Counted from the first letter of the stretch, positions 33,380-42,914 are shown. The stretch is 64,000 bases of DNA from an uncultured Victivallales bacterium (GCA_903837355.1 CAILUI010000408.1:49111-113110), one strand, 5' to 3'. Made by a program: numbers and translations. The notes: a model not told the origin generated them from the sequence alone.

Positions 33380-36238
33380 TCAGCCATCCAGGAAGCCCCG
33401 CACGGCCGCCAGCAGCGCCTCGGGATCGGCATAGCTGTCAACGCGGACCGGTAGGCTGGCCCGAAACCACTCTCCATAGCGCTTCGAGACGATGCGGCGG
33501 TCAGCGATAATGACGACGCCACGGTCGCTCCGGTGGCGGATCAGCCTCCCGAAGCCTTGCCGGAAGCGGATCACGGCGCCCGGGAGACTGTACTGCATGA
33601 AGGCGTTTCCCCCCTTGGCCTCAATGGCTTCGCAACGGGCGGCAACGACGGGATCGGTATGTACGGCGAACGGCAGGCGAGCCAGTACCAGGCACGAGAG
33701 GTTCTCGCCCACCACATCCACCCCTTCCCAGAACGACTGGGCCCCGAGCAGCACCGTGGACGGGTCCGCCTTGAGCCGTCGCAACATGCTCTCGCGCGAG
33801 CCTGAGAGGCCCTGCGACAGCACCTGGATCCCCGCTCCAGCCAGATGGCCGCGCAACCACCCGGAGCAGCGCTGCAGCGTCTCGTGACTGGTGAAGAGCA
33901 CCAGCCCCCGCCCGCCGGTCTGCCGGAACAGGTCCGACAGGAAGCCCGACAACTCGGCGGCAAAGTCACGACCGGGTTCATCAGGCTCCGGCAGGAAGGT
34001 CGGAACCAGCACCTGGCACTGGCGGGCATAGTCGAAGACCGTGCCCAGGGTCAGACTATCGACGCGTTCGGGCTCGGCCAGACCGATGCCCAGACGCTGG
34101 CGGACAAACTCCGTGCCGCCATGCACGGTCAGAGTGGCGGACGTGAAGACGATGCTGTCGCGGACGCTGTAGAGGCGTTCTTGCAGCAGCGGACCGACCT
34201 CGATCGGCGCCCCCCAGGCCTGGGCGCCACCAAGAGCGGGAGGAGCAGACTCGATCCAGCATACCCAGCCCGGATCCAAGGCCCCAAGAACCGCCTCCAG
34301 GTCGCGGCCAAACTCCCCCAGCCACAGCGCCGCGGCCCGCAACTCGCGATCAAACTCGGCCAGCGCGGCCGGCGCGGGGTCCCCCAGGCGAACCAGGCAG
34401 TCGGCCAACGCCGTCGCCTGGCGTGCCACCTGAGTCAGGGTGTCGCCCAGGCGCAACCGCGCCGCGTCGACCACATCCCACGCTGCCGACGGCGTTCGGT
34501 CGGCCGGGTCAAGGCGCCGGACCGGCGCCTCACCCCGGTTGCGCAGCAGTGCCGCAAGCGCCTGGAAGAAGGGCTGCAACTCCGCCTCGGCGACCTGAAT
34601 GGCCCGCACTGCCGTCGCGACCACGGCGAGCACCTCGGCACGCAACTCAACCGGCAACCGACGAGCTCTGGACACCTCGCGCTGCAGAGACGGCAGCAGG
34701 CCACGACTCCGCCGGCGCGGCCCACCCCGAAACAGCCGCGTAAGCAGCGCGCGCGCCCGACGCAGGCTGACCTCACGCGACATGGCGCTGGTCACGGCGT
34801 CTTCCAGGTTGTGCGCCTCGTCGAGAATCAGTTGCCGATGCGGCGGCAGCACGGGACTCGCTAACGGGTTGGACATCTCGCTGAACACCACGGCATGGTT
34901 GGCCACGACGATGTCGGCGGTCAAAGCCAGGCGCCGCGCCCGTTGCAGGAAGCAGCGCCGACGGTGCTCGCACTCTGCGTCGCGGCACTCCTCGGCGACC
35001 GAGGTGACCCGCGCCGCCAGCTCGCGCAGGTGCGGCCGATCACCCACGATACTCTCGGTGATGTCACCGCTCGCCGTGCGCGCCGCCCAGACCAGGACGC
35101 TCGCCAAAGGCAGACGATCAGCCCGCTCAAGCTCTGTGTCCGCATGGCTCAGGAGGTAGTGTACCCGGCGCAGGCAGAGGTAGTTGCGCCGCCCCTTGAT
35201 CATCGCGTAACGGACATCCGCCTGCAACGCCCGCACCAGCACGGGCAGATCCTTCTCCAACAGTTGCGACTGCAGGTTCTTGGTGTTGGTACTGACGACG
35301 ACTGGGGATTCATTGATGACGGCCCAAAGGATGGCCGGAACCAGGTAGGCCACGCTCTTGCCCACCCCCGTGCCCGCCTCCACCAGCAAGTGGTGCTTGG
35401 TGTTGAAAGCCTCTACCACCGCGCGCGCCATCCGCACCTGCTCATCCCGATACTCGTACTGCCCCACCCCGGCAGCCAAGGGTCCCTCAGGGTCCAGCAG
35501 CGCGCTCACGGCGTCCGCATCGAGGGTGCGCACCGGCGCCTCCGCCGGTGGCGCCGGCCGCCGCGGCAAGGACCGGTCGACAAAAAGTTCGGCCAGGGAA
35601 CGGGAGTCCGCCGCCGCCCTCTCGGCCGCAGCTCGAAAAAGCTCCCGCAAGGGGTCCTGCCGGAGCCCGCGCAGCAGTCGGGCCAGACCCTGCAGCAGCG
35701 GCTGTGGCAAGTCCGACACCGCGGCCTGCAGGCGTAGCCATAGATGGGCAGTCACCTCGGCGCGAGAACCCGCACGGCCAGCGTACGCAACCGGCAACCC
35801 CAGGGCCTGCTGCAGGGCCTCCAGCGCGTGACTGGGCTGCTCGGGGAAACACACACCGGCCAGACTGAGCGTGTCGATCAGGACCCGGTCGAAAGGGTAG
35901 CGCCGCAACGCCGCCACCAGGCCGGCGGCGTGGTGCGTTACACACGGCGCCCCCGGCGGCAGGAAGGCCAGCAGATCCCCGAGGACGGCGGCCGCCGGGC
36001 GGGCAGACACGAGCATGGCCGCGGTGATGCCGCTCGCGCGCGCTACGGCCGGGGAAAGCTCGGACTCCGGACCGATAAGCTCGCTGAAGCGCCGGCTCAC
36101 GGCACCCTCCGTGAGCACCACCGCCGCGATCTCGACCAACCGCGCGGATGCGGGCCGGCCGCTGGAGGCCAGCCAGCCCAGGACCGCCACCGGTCCGACC
36201 TCCGACGCGACGGGCGCTGTGCTGGCGGTGCGGTCCAT
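33380..36238 (-). CDS. dinG-like: DinG/XPD-like ATP-dependent helicase with degenerate exonuclease domain
   Basis: 952 residues. From about residue 260 it is a superfamily 2 helicase of the DinG type: Walker A EAGTGVGKS (Lys294), DEAH box (Asp473), and four cysteines between them (NYLC, EEC, AEC, RRC) placed like the XPD [4Fe-4S] ligands. Later helicase motifs include GLVLFTSHETLQRC and QGFGRLIRH. The first 200 residues align in layout to the DnaQ-type exonuclease fused to Gram-positive DinG, but the catalytic acids are missing. It should unwind DNA or DNA-RNA hybrids without nuclease activity. The ATG at 36238 lies within 4 bases of the upstream gene's stop. Confidence 0.88.
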   Translation of the reverse strand: MDRTASTAPVASEVGPVAVLGWLASSGRPASARLVEIAAVVLTEGAVSRRFSELIGPESELSPAVARASGITAAMLVSARPAAAVLGDLLAFLPPGAPCVTHHAAGLVAALRRYPFDRVLIDTLSLAGVCFPEQPSHALEALQQALGLPVAYAGRAGSRAEVTAHLWLRLQAAVSDLPQPLLQGLARLLRGLRQDPLRELFRAAAERAAADSRSLAELFVDRSLPRRPAPPAEAPVRTLDADAVSALLDPEGPLAAGVGQYEYRDEQVRMARAVVEAFNTKHHLLVEAGTGVGKSVAYLVPAILWAVINESPVVVSTNTKNLQSQLLEKDLPVLVRALQADVRYAMIKGRRNYLCLRRVHYLLSHADTELERADRLPLASVLVWAARTASGDITESIVGDRPHLRELAARVTSVAEECRDAECEHRRRCFLQRARRLALTADIVVANHAVVFSEMSNPLASPVLPPHRQLILDEAHNLEDAVTSAMSREVSLRRARALLTRLFRGGPRRRSRGLLPSLQREVSRARRLPVELRAEVLAVVATAVRAIQVAEAELQPFFQALAALLRNRGEAPVRRLDPADRTPSAAWDVVDAARLRLGDTLTQVARQATALADCLVRLGDPAPAALAEFDRELRAAALWLGEFGRDLEAVLGALDPGWVCWIESAPPALGGAQAWGAPIEVGPLLQERLYSVRDSIVFTSATLTVHGGTEFVRQRLGIGLAEPERVDSLTLGTVFDYARQCQVLVPTFLPEPDEPGRDFAAELSGFLSDLFRQTGGRGLVLFTSHETLQRCSGWLRGHLAGAGIQVLSQGLSGSRESMLRRLKADPSTVLLGAQSFWEGVDVVGENLSCLVLARLPFAVHTDPVVAARCEAIEAKGGNAFMQYSLPGAVIRFRQGFGRLIRHRSDRGVVIIADRRIVSKRYGEWFRASLPVRVDSYADPEALLAAVRGFLDG

Positions 36239-36240
36239 GC

Positions 36241-37914
36241 TCAGGGGCCTAGTCGGCGCTGCGCCCACTGCGCCAGCACCTCGCGGCGGATCTTCGCGTT
36301 GTGCCGGATGTCGACCGGGAAAGCCCGGTGGAAGAGCACACTCCGAATGGTGCGGGTCAGGTCGTTTGCCGCCCCCGCGCTCAGCAAGCGCGTCGCGAAC
36401 GCCTCCCGTCGGCGGCCCGTGCTCGGGAAAGCCCCGGCTTCCGGCTCGATGACCATGATTGGACGCTGGTTCGTACGGTCGGGGCCAACCCCCACGAGGG
36501 CCGAACGGCGCACCCCCCCAACCGCGTTGAAGACCGCCTCGCAACGGACGCTGTACAAGGTGCCATGCGCGGTCTGCACACGGTGCGCCAGGCGACCGCA
36601 GAACCAGAGCCGGCCGCGTTCATCGAGGTAACCCACGTCACCCATCCGGTGCCAGACCGTATCGCCATCTGCAATCTTGGCGCGTCGTGTCGCCTCCGGC
36701 AACCGGTGGTATTGCGCTGTCACCACCGGGCCCTTGACCACCACCTCGCCAATCTGACCCGCCGGCAACACCCATTCCTCCCGCCAGTGCGCCAGTGCTT
36801 CGTCGGAGATGCGGATAATGCGCACGGTGTTCTCCGCCAGCGGCCGGCCGACGCACATGCCCGCGCCCTGACGCGTCGCGGCGGCGGTCTCGGCCAGCAT
36901 CTCGCGACCGCTGAAGGTCGTGACCGGCAGCGCTTCCGTGGCCCCGTAGGGAGTGTAGGTCTGCGCCCCCGGCGGCAACACCTGCTCCAGCAGCGTCGCA
37001 TGCACCGCCGCCGGCACCGGCGCGCCGGCCATGATCACCCGCTTCAGGGTCGGCAGACGTTGCCCGCGCTGAGCACAGTCGCGCCCAACCCGAGCCCACA
37101 GCGACGGCGAGCCAAAGGAGTAGGTTACGCCATGCTGCAAGACCGGCTCGACGATGCGCCGCGGATCGACCTGCGCTGGCCGCGATGGGTCCATGTCGGG
37201 AATGACCGCCGTGGCCCCAAGCGCCGTGCTGAACAAGCCGAAGAGAGGAAAACAGGGCAGGTCGACGTCGCCGGGACCGATCCCATACTCGCGCCGCAAC
37301 AGCTCGACCTGAGTGACGAAGATGCGGTGGGTGTAGGCCACGCCCTTCGCCGGTCCGGTACTGCCGGTGGTGAAGAGCACGGCGGCGGGCGCCTCGGGCT
37401 CCACGGCCGCGGTCGGGAAGGCCTCCGCTAGCGCTCCGTCGTCGGCAGCGAGCCGCGTGGCCCCCGGAAACGGCAGACGCCCCAGGACGGCCTTGAGCCG
37501 AACGCTGCGGAAACGCGCTGGAAACAGCACCCGCAGAACATGCGCGGCAGGGATTCCCAGGAAGGCCTCCGGAGCCGACTGCCGCACGCAGCCCATGAAA
37601 CTCAGCCAGCCCATGCCGGGATCGATGAAGACGGGAACGGCGCCGATCTTGAAGAGCGCGAAGGTCAGCGCGTAGAACGACAACCCCGGCTTGACCATCA
37701 GCAGCGTCAGCATACCCCGCCCAACGCCAAGCCGACGCAGGGCGTGGGCCTGCCGGTCGCAGGCCGCATCGAGTTCAGCAAAGGTCCACCCCGTCCACGC
37801 GCTGCTACCGGTCCCACCGCGGCGGCACGGGACCTGTAGCGCCGACCGTGACGGAGACGCCAGCGCCCACTCGGGCAGGAAGTGCGCGATGTTATGACCG
37901 ACGGCGGGTGCCAT
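36241..37914 (-). CDS. oleC-like: OleC-like beta-lactone synthetase (AMP-dependent ligase family)
   Basis: 557 residues of the acyl-adenylating superfamily. The ATP motif is LFTTGSTGPAKGVAYTH. OleC-like landmarks are DLPCFPLFGLFSTALG, AVIPDMDPSRPAQVDP and TPYGATEALPVTTFSG. The C-terminal lobe has GDVGYLDERGRLWFCGR and a late Lys. OleC closes 2-alkyl-3-hydroxy fatty acids to beta-lactones in long-chain olefin synthesis. OleA, OleB and OleD are not in this window, so this may serve another product or partners elsewhere. The helicase gene follows with a 2-base gap, so the two are co-transcribed. The ATG at 37914 is preferred over 37947. Confidence 0.85.
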   Translation of the reverse strand: MAPAVGHNIAHFLPEWALASPSRSALQVPCRRGGTGSSAWTGWTFAELDAACDRQAHALRRLGVGRGMLTLLMVKPGLSFYALTFALFKIGAVPVFIDPGMGWLSFMGCVRQSAPEAFLGIPAAHVLRVLFPARFRSVRLKAVLGRLPFPGATRLAADDGALAEAFPTAAVEPEAPAAVLFTTGSTGPAKGVAYTHRIFVTQVELLRREYGIGPGDVDLPCFPLFGLFSTALGATAVIPDMDPSRPAQVDPRRIVEPVLQHGVTYSFGSPSLWARVGRDCAQRGQRLPTLKRVIMAGAPVPAAVHATLLEQVLPPGAQTYTPYGATEALPVTTFSGREMLAETAAATRQGAGMCVGRPLAENTVRIIRISDEALAHWREEWVLPAGQIGEVVVKGPVVTAQYHRLPEATRRAKIADGDTVWHRMGDVGYLDERGRLWFCGRLAHRVQTAHGTLYSVRCEAVFNAVGGVRRSALVGVGPDRTNQRPIMVIEPEAGAFPSTGRRREAFATRLLSAGAANDLTRTIRSVLFHRAFPVDIRHNAKIRREVLAQWAQRRLGP

Positions 37915-37995
37915 ACTGTTCTCGGGGGCTGCCGGCACTACCCCCAACCTGGCGACGGCCGCTAGCGGCGTCCACAGAAACCGCGGCCGTCGCGA

Positions 37996-38430
37996 CTACT
38001 CGGTGGTACGTCGGAACGCTGGCGGCCCAACTGAAGCTGACGCTGCGGGTACTGCGGTCAGACGCTGGACGAAAACACGGTCGGCAGGGAGCAGGTCCAA
38101 CCCACCCAACTCGGCGATGGTGAACCACCGCACCTGCTGACCCTCGCGGCCGATGGGCACGGCTTCAGGAGCCACGCGACACTCCATGAAGTGCAGGCAG
38201 AGGGCCGGAGGTGGGTCAACCTGCTCGACCGTGTCCGCCAGCACCGCGGCGAGAACCTCCAACCCAAGCTCCTCGGCAAGCTCGCGCCGAATGCAGTCGG
38301 CCAGACTCTCACCCGCTAAAACTTTGCCGCCGGGGAACTCCCACTTCCCAGCCAACCGGCTCCCTGGGGGCCGCGTGGCGAGGAGAAAAAGTGTTCCCCG
38401 GCGGATGACTGCAGCACACACGTCCAGCAA
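37996..38430 (-). CDS. Nudix hydrolase (MutT-like)
   Basis: 144 residues. The full Nudix box is present: Gly35, Glu41, then RELAEELGL with Arg49, Glu50, Glu53, Glu54. The preceding GKWEFPGGK is typical of MutT/8-oxo-dGTP pyrophosphatases. It probably cleans oxidised nucleotides. The start appears to be a TTG at 38430, five bases after the stop of the Pal gene, with GGAAG upstream inside the end of that gene; translation is likely coupled. The C-terminal 20 residues are poorly conserved in character. Confidence 0.88.
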   Translation of the reverse strand: MLDVCAAVIRRGTLFLLATRPPGSRLAGKWEFPGGKVLAGESLADCIRRELAEELGLEVLAAVLADTVEQVDPPPALCLHFMECRVAPEAVPIGREGQQVRWFTIAELGGLDLLPADRVFVQRLTAVPAASASVGPPAFRRTTE

Positions 38431-38435
38431 GCGGG

Positions 38436-39071
38436 TTACTTCCGCGTGCCGACGACAAACTGCGCCCGACGATTCTTGGCGTGTTGCGTCTCGCCGGTGG
38501 CGCCTGCCACCGCCGGACGCTCTTCGCCATAGCTCACCGTCTCCAGACGCCCGGCCTCGATGCCGAGGCTGATCAGGTGATCGCGCACCACCAGGGCACG
38601 ATTCTCACCCAAGGCACGGTTATACTCGTCGCTGCCACGGTCGTCGCAGTGACCCTCGACCACAGCGATGTAGTCGGCGTGCTCACGTAGGTGACCGGCC
38701 AGCGCTTCAAGCTTGGGCATCTCCGCATTGTCCAGAGCGGCACTGTCAAAACCGAAATACACGACCACCTGCGCCCACGGCTCGTTGATGGCGTTGATGT
38801 TGGTGCCGGCGCCGCCGCCACCGCCCAAGGGCGAATCCATGCCGGCCCACTTGCCGTCAGCGCCAGCTCCACCAGCACCAGCCCCAAAGGCCCCCGCGCC
38901 ATCACCGCCGGCACCATCAAGCGGATTGAACGCACCCGCGACCCCTTCGCCACCGCCACCCGGCGGGTTCCGCAACCCGCTCAGGTCCAGCTTGGGCTTG
39001 CGGGAGCAACCCGTCAGACCCGCCACCACAAGCACTGCCGCCAGCACGACCGAGCAGACTCTCTTACTCAT
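38436..39071 (-). CDS. pal: Peptidoglycan-associated lipoprotein (Pal/OmpA family)
   Basis: 211 residues. Lipoprotein signal peptide with lipobox LTGC (Cys22), then a long Gly/Ala-rich linker (about 35-90). An OmpA-like peptidoglycan-binding domain follows: VVYFGFDSAALDN, VVEGHCDDRGSDEYNRALGE and RRAQFVVGTRK. It anchors the outer membrane to the wall and shows that the cell is diderm. No tolA, tolB or tolQR gene is adjacent. GAGGGTG lies seven bases before the ATG, and a promoter is visible upstream. Confidence 0.93.
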   Translation of the reverse strand: MSKRVCSVVLAAVLVVAGLTGCSRKPKLDLSGLRNPPGGGGEGVAGAFNPLDGAGGDGAGAFGAGAGGAGADGKWAGMDSPLGGGGGAGTNINAINEPWAQVVVYFGFDSAALDNAEMPKLEALAGHLREHADYIAVVEGHCDDRGSDEYNRALGENRALVVRDHLISLGIEAGRLETVSYGEERPAVAGATGETQHAKNRRAQFVVGTRK

Positions 39072-39128
39072 GCTTGTTCACCCTCGTCCTTCGTTCGGCT
39101 TACCCGAATGGCCACACGACTATCTTAA

Positions 39129-39157
39129 AATGTATCGGTTGAACCCTGTGGTTACAA
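39129..39157 (-). promoter_or_regulatory. Promoter of the pal-nudix unit
   Basis: On the minus strand TTGTAA (39152-39157) and TACATT (39129-39134) are 17 bases apart. They lie about 60 bases upstream of the pal start, in an AT-rich intergenic segment. Confidence 0.5.
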
Positions 39158-39220
39158 CCCCTCAGCGCCACGGATTACACCGCAACGCGTTGTCCCGAAC
39201 GGACCGGCCTGGCCGAACCT

Positions 39221-41257
39221 TCACGTCGGCCGCGCGGCGCCAGGAGACGGGATCAGACCCTCACGCGAGATGTGCTCGGCAAACCAGGTGGCGATGTTCC
39301 GAGCTCCGACCTCGTTGTGCTGGTACCAGTTACCCATCCACTTGCGCGCACTTTTGGCACCATTCACCTCGAAACGAGCGCGCACGTCAAACACGGGAAT
39401 GGCGTACCGGCTGCAGCATTGGTGCGCGACACGCAAGGTCTGATCCAGCGCGGCGATCTGCGCATTGGCCCAGGCGCCGTGCCCACGAGTCTCCGAGGGC
39501 CGCATCGCTTCGCCGCTGCCTTCCTCGGTCGGGAAGATCGGGTTCGGCGTCCAGTACAACGCCTTTCCGGACAGGCGTTTCAGACACTCCGCAAAACGCT
39601 CGAACGCAGCCATCATCTCCTCGGTGGAGAGCTCGGCGCGCCAGGCCTGGTCCTCACGGTGGTGGTAGAGCCTGGCGTCGGCCAGTGAGAACGAGAAAAG
39701 CACCAGGTGCGGTTGGAACGGCACGACGTCGCGCGGAAAACGCACCACGCCCTGAGCGGTGGTGCAGAACGCGATCCCCGCGTTGAGCACGGCCACCTGG
39801 TCCGCACCATACTGCTCACCCAGACGCTGCTGCAGGAGGGCCGGCCAACTCAGCTCCTCATCGTCCAGCGAGTAGGTCAACTCGTCGCCGATGCAGACAA
39901 TGCGTACCGCGGCCCTCTCCAACCGCTCCAGGATCTCATGGCCCATCCGCGACGGCCGTTCCCTGATCAACTCGTCCTCATGCCAGCGTCCGGCGCTGGG
40001 CACCCGGATGATGAGATGATGCTCAAGCCGTTCGGGTTCGCGGGTCCGGCCCAGGGCCAGCAGTTGCTCCACACAGGACGCACACTTGCTGGGCTTCTTG
40101 AAGGTACCCAACTCGCACATCAACTGCTCGTATCCCGACCAGGGAATGTCCTGGTGGCAGTGCTCGCAGGACAGTGTGATCGAGGTGTGCTCGGACAGGA
40201 AGGCCTCGCATTCCTTACAGCGCCTTCCCGGGGCCTCGATCCGGCCGGCCAACTCATCCCGCAACTGGTCCCCAGCGCTGTAGGTCCACGTGCGGATACA
40301 CCCCGGCAGGACGCACTTGATCTCGCGGTCCTGGAGCACCTTGAGGCGCTCCTGGCAGTGCTCGCAGGTACGCGCCGGCGGGCGCTGCAATCCCTTCAGC
40401 TTCATCCGGAGTTGCAGGGTACGACTGTAGGTCCACGTGTTGCGGCAGCCCCGGTTGCGGCAGGGCACCTCCTGGTCCACGGCCGTGCGGCAGAAGGCAA
40501 AGCAATCTGGGCAGAAGCGCTCGGGAAGCGCGGCGTTCTCGCCCTCGCTCAGGCGGCGCTCAAGCTGCTCGTAAGCGGTATAGGTCCAGGTGTTGCTGCA
40601 GTCTTTGGACTTACAGGGCACCTGCTGATCCTGCAAGCCCTGGAAGGCCTTGTAGCAGGAATCGCACATCTTGCGCACCGGCTTATCGACCGCCTTGCCG
40701 CTGAGGATATGCTCAAGTTGCTGGAAGCGGTTCCAGCTCCAACTGTTGGTGCAACCGCGCAGACGGCACGGCACCGCCGCGTCCTGCAACCCATTGAGCT
40801 TGGTGAAACAATCACCGCAGAGCCGCCGCGGCGGCTTCTCGGGGTCGCCAACCAGGCGCTCGCGAGCATACCAGGTCCACGTGCTCTGGCAGCCCTTCAT
40901 ACGGCAGGGAACCTGCAGATCGCCCATCTCGCGCAGCGCCTGCACGCAATCCCTACAGAGGCTGCTCGGCGGGGTGGAACCACGCCCCTGCCGCGCCGCC
41001 TCAAGCTGCTGGAAGCGATTCCATGGAAATGTCTTAGCACACTCTGGACGGGAACATTTTACCTCTTTATCGACGAGGGTCTGAAACAACTCGAAACACT
41101 CGTCGCACATCCGCTCTGGACGGGGGGTCTTGCCGCGCGCCACATTGCGCAGGGCATCTTCGCCCGAGAGACGCCAGACGTTATTGCAGCCGCGAATGCG
41201 ACAGCCCAGATCCTTATCTGGAAACAACTCGCCGAGACTGCCCAATGACCTGATCAA
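39221..41257 (-). CDS. Eight-repeat zinc-ribbon protein with altered SGNH domain
   Basis: 678 residues. Residues about 17-400 are eight tandem modules of 46-50 residues. Each has CxxxxC or CxxC, an aromatic TWTW- or PWNRFQQLE-like segment, then CxxC; the four cysteines should bind one zinc. Residues about 445-678 resemble an SGNH/GDSL hydrolase (IVCIGDELTYS, then WPALLQQRLG and a late WYQHNEVGARNIATWFAEHI). The catalytic Ser is replaced (Glu459) and the Asp of the DxxH site is missing, while His647 is kept. No signal peptide is seen, so a cytoplasmic role is likely. The start is a TTG at 41257 with AGGAGA six bases upstream. I do not recognise a characterised homologue. Confidence 0.75.
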   Translation of the reverse strand: MIRSLGSLGELFPDKDLGCRIRGCNNVWRLSGEDALRNVARGKTPRPERMCDECFELFQTLVDKEVKCSRPECAKTFPWNRFQQLEAARQGRGSTPPSSLCRDCVQALREMGDLQVPCRMKGCQSTWTWYARERLVGDPEKPPRRLCGDCFTKLNGLQDAAVPCRLRGCTNSWSWNRFQQLEHILSGKAVDKPVRKMCDSCYKAFQGLQDQQVPCKSKDCSNTWTYTAYEQLERRLSEGENAALPERFCPDCFAFCRTAVDQEVPCRNRGCRNTWTYSRTLQLRMKLKGLQRPPARTCEHCQERLKVLQDREIKCVLPGCIRTWTYSAGDQLRDELAGRIEAPGRRCKECEAFLSEHTSITLSCEHCHQDIPWSGYEQLMCELGTFKKPSKCASCVEQLLALGRTREPERLEHHLIIRVPSAGRWHEDELIRERPSRMGHEILERLERAAVRIVCIGDELTYSLDDEELSWPALLQQRLGEQYGADQVAVLNAGIAFCTTAQGVVRFPRDVVPFQPHLVLFSFSLADARLYHHREDQAWRAELSTEEMMAAFERFAECLKRLSGKALYWTPNPIFPTEEGSGEAMRPSETRGHGAWANAQIAALDQTLRVAHQCCSRYAIPVFDVRARFEVNGAKSARKWMGNWYQHNEVGARNIATWFAEHISREGLIPSPGAARPT

Positions 41258-41334
41258 GCCGAATCTCCTGAAGGGCTCTGTACCCGGGAGCGACGGACTG
41301 CGGAGGTGGCCTAGCGCTTCGGGGCACGCACGCA

Positions 41335-41362
41335 ACGATATTCATTGCGCCGGCTATGTCAA
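41335..41362 (-). promoter_or_regulatory. Promoter of the zinc-ribbon/SGNH gene
   Basis: On the minus strand a consensus TTGACA (41357-41362) and TATCGT (41335-41340) are 16 bases apart, leaving a leader of about 70 bases before the TTG start at 41257. Confidence 0.6.
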
Positions 41363-41591
41363 CGTGGACAGGGGGGTTTTTTGCTGTCGCCCGGCGTTAC
41401 GTCAGCCCCACCCGTGGGCCGCAACCCCCGGCCCGGCGACCCGCGCCGGCGCTCTGGCAGAGCCGCCGAAGGCAGGTACATTGCTGCAGTGAATGGAGGA
41501 CCGTCTCGGCAGCCCGGCTGGGTGCCGGTGCGGCGCCGTATACGCCGGCCACCGCGCCCCGCCAGGTGGCCCAACGCTGCGTGAGGTCGTC

Positions 41592-42914
41592 ATGTCAGAG
41601 CACATCACCTACACCCGCGCCATCCCTCTCCGTCATGACGTCGACGTCTTCGTCGCCGGCGGCGGGCCCGCCGGCGTGGCCGCCGCTCTGACGGCGGCGC
41701 GCCAGGGCCGTAGCGTCTTCCTGGCCGAAGCGCACACCTGCTTCGGCGGTATGGGCACGGCCGCCATGGTGCCGGTCTTCATGACCTTCTCCGACGGGGT
41801 GAACTTCCTGGCCGCTGGCATCGGCCGTGAGGTCCTCGCGGCGCTGACCGCCGCGAAAGGAGCGCACAGCCCCCTGCCCGCCAATGCCATCCCGGCGGAG
41901 TTACTCAAGCGCGTCTACGACCGCCTGCTGGTCGCGGCGGGCGTGCAGTTTTCCTTCCAGACCACCGTGCTCGACGTGGTCGCTACCGCAGGCCACCTGG
42001 AACAGGCGGTCTGCTGGGGCAAGAGTGGCCTGTTTGCGGTCCGCGCCCGGATGTTCATCGATGGCACCGGCGACGGTGACCTGGCCGCCTGGGCGGGCGC
42101 CCCCTTTGAGAAGGGCGATGCCGACGGCAACCTGATGCCGGGCACCCTCTGCAGCCTGTGGGCAGACGTCGACGTGGCGGCCTGGCGGGCGGCGGGAGTG
42201 AACGTCCAGGAGTTGCTCTACAAGGCCTTTAAGGACGGGCATTTCACGGTCAACGACCCGCATCATCCCGGCATGTGGCCGGTCGGTCGGCACGTCACCG
42301 GCGGCAATATCGGCCACGCCTTCGGCCTGGATTCGACCGATGAGCGTTCGCTCACCCGGCATTTCGTCGAGGCGCGGGCGCGGTTGCCTGAGTTCGAGAG
42401 TTTCTACCGGAGCTATGTCCCCGGTTTTGCCAACCTCGAACTGGTGGGATCGGGAGCACTGATGGGCGTGCGTGAGAGCCGCCGCATCCTGGGCGACTAC
42501 GTCCTGAACGTCGAGGACTTCAGGACCCGGGCCGTTTTCGCCGATGAGATCGGACGCTACTGCTACCCGGTTGACATCCACCCCTCGCGACCCGATCCTG
42601 AACACTACGCGCGTTTCGAGAAAGAGTTCCGCGAGACCCTGCGCTACGAGCCGGGCGAGAGTTACGGCATCCCCTACCGGGTGCTGACGCCGCGCGGGCT
42701 CGACAACCTGCTGGTCGCCGGGCGCTGCGTCAGTACCGACCGCGCCATCCAGGGTTCGCTCCGCGTCATGCCGGGCTGCTACATCACCGGTCAGGCCGCG
42801 GGTATGGCCGCCGCCCTCGCCGTCGAGGGTAAGACCGACAGCCGCGGCTTCCCGGTCCGCAATCTCCTTCTGCGCCTGCAGGAAAGCGGCGCCTTCCTGC
42901 CAAACCTGGGCTGA
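41592..42914 (+). CDS. FAD-dependent oxidoreductase (FAD_oxidored family)
   Basis: 440 residues. The Rossmann motif DVFVAGGGPAGVAAALTAARQG binds FAD. FIDGTGDGDLAAWAGAPFEKG and the C-terminal GLDNLLVAGRCVSTDRAIQGSLRVMPGCYITGQ region are typical of the PF12831-type family common in PVC bacteria and Bacteroidota carbohydrate loci. It probably oxidises a sugar-derived alcohol; the substrate is unknown. No signal peptide is seen. GAGG precedes the ATG at 41592. It opens a block of seven plus-strand genes for carbohydrate handling. Confidence 0.88.
   Translation: MSEHITYTRAIPLRHDVDVFVAGGGPAGVAAALTAARQGRSVFLAEAHTCFGGMGTAAMVPVFMTFSDGVNFLAAGIGREVLAALTAAKGAHSPLPANAIPAELLKRVYDRLLVAAGVQFSFQTTVLDVVATAGHLEQAVCWGKSGLFAVRARMFIDGTGDGDLAAWAGAPFEKGDADGNLMPGTLCSLWADVDVAAWRAAGVNVQELLYKAFKDGHFTVNDPHHPGMWPVGRHVTGGNIGHAFGLDSTDERSLTRHFVEARARLPEFESFYRSYVPGFANLELVGSGALMGVRESRRILGDYVLNVEDFRTRAVFADEIGRYCYPVDIHPSRPDPEHYARFEKEFRETLRYEPGESYGIPYRVLTPRGLDNLLVAGRCVSTDRAIQGSLRVMPGCYITGQAAGMAAALAVEGKTDSRGFPVRNLLLRLQESGAFLPNLG

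Noticed and set aside
39221..41257. Active GDSL esterase
   Set aside because: Glu replaces the nucleophilic Ser in block I and the Asp of the DxxH site is missing, so ordinary hydrolase activity is not supported.
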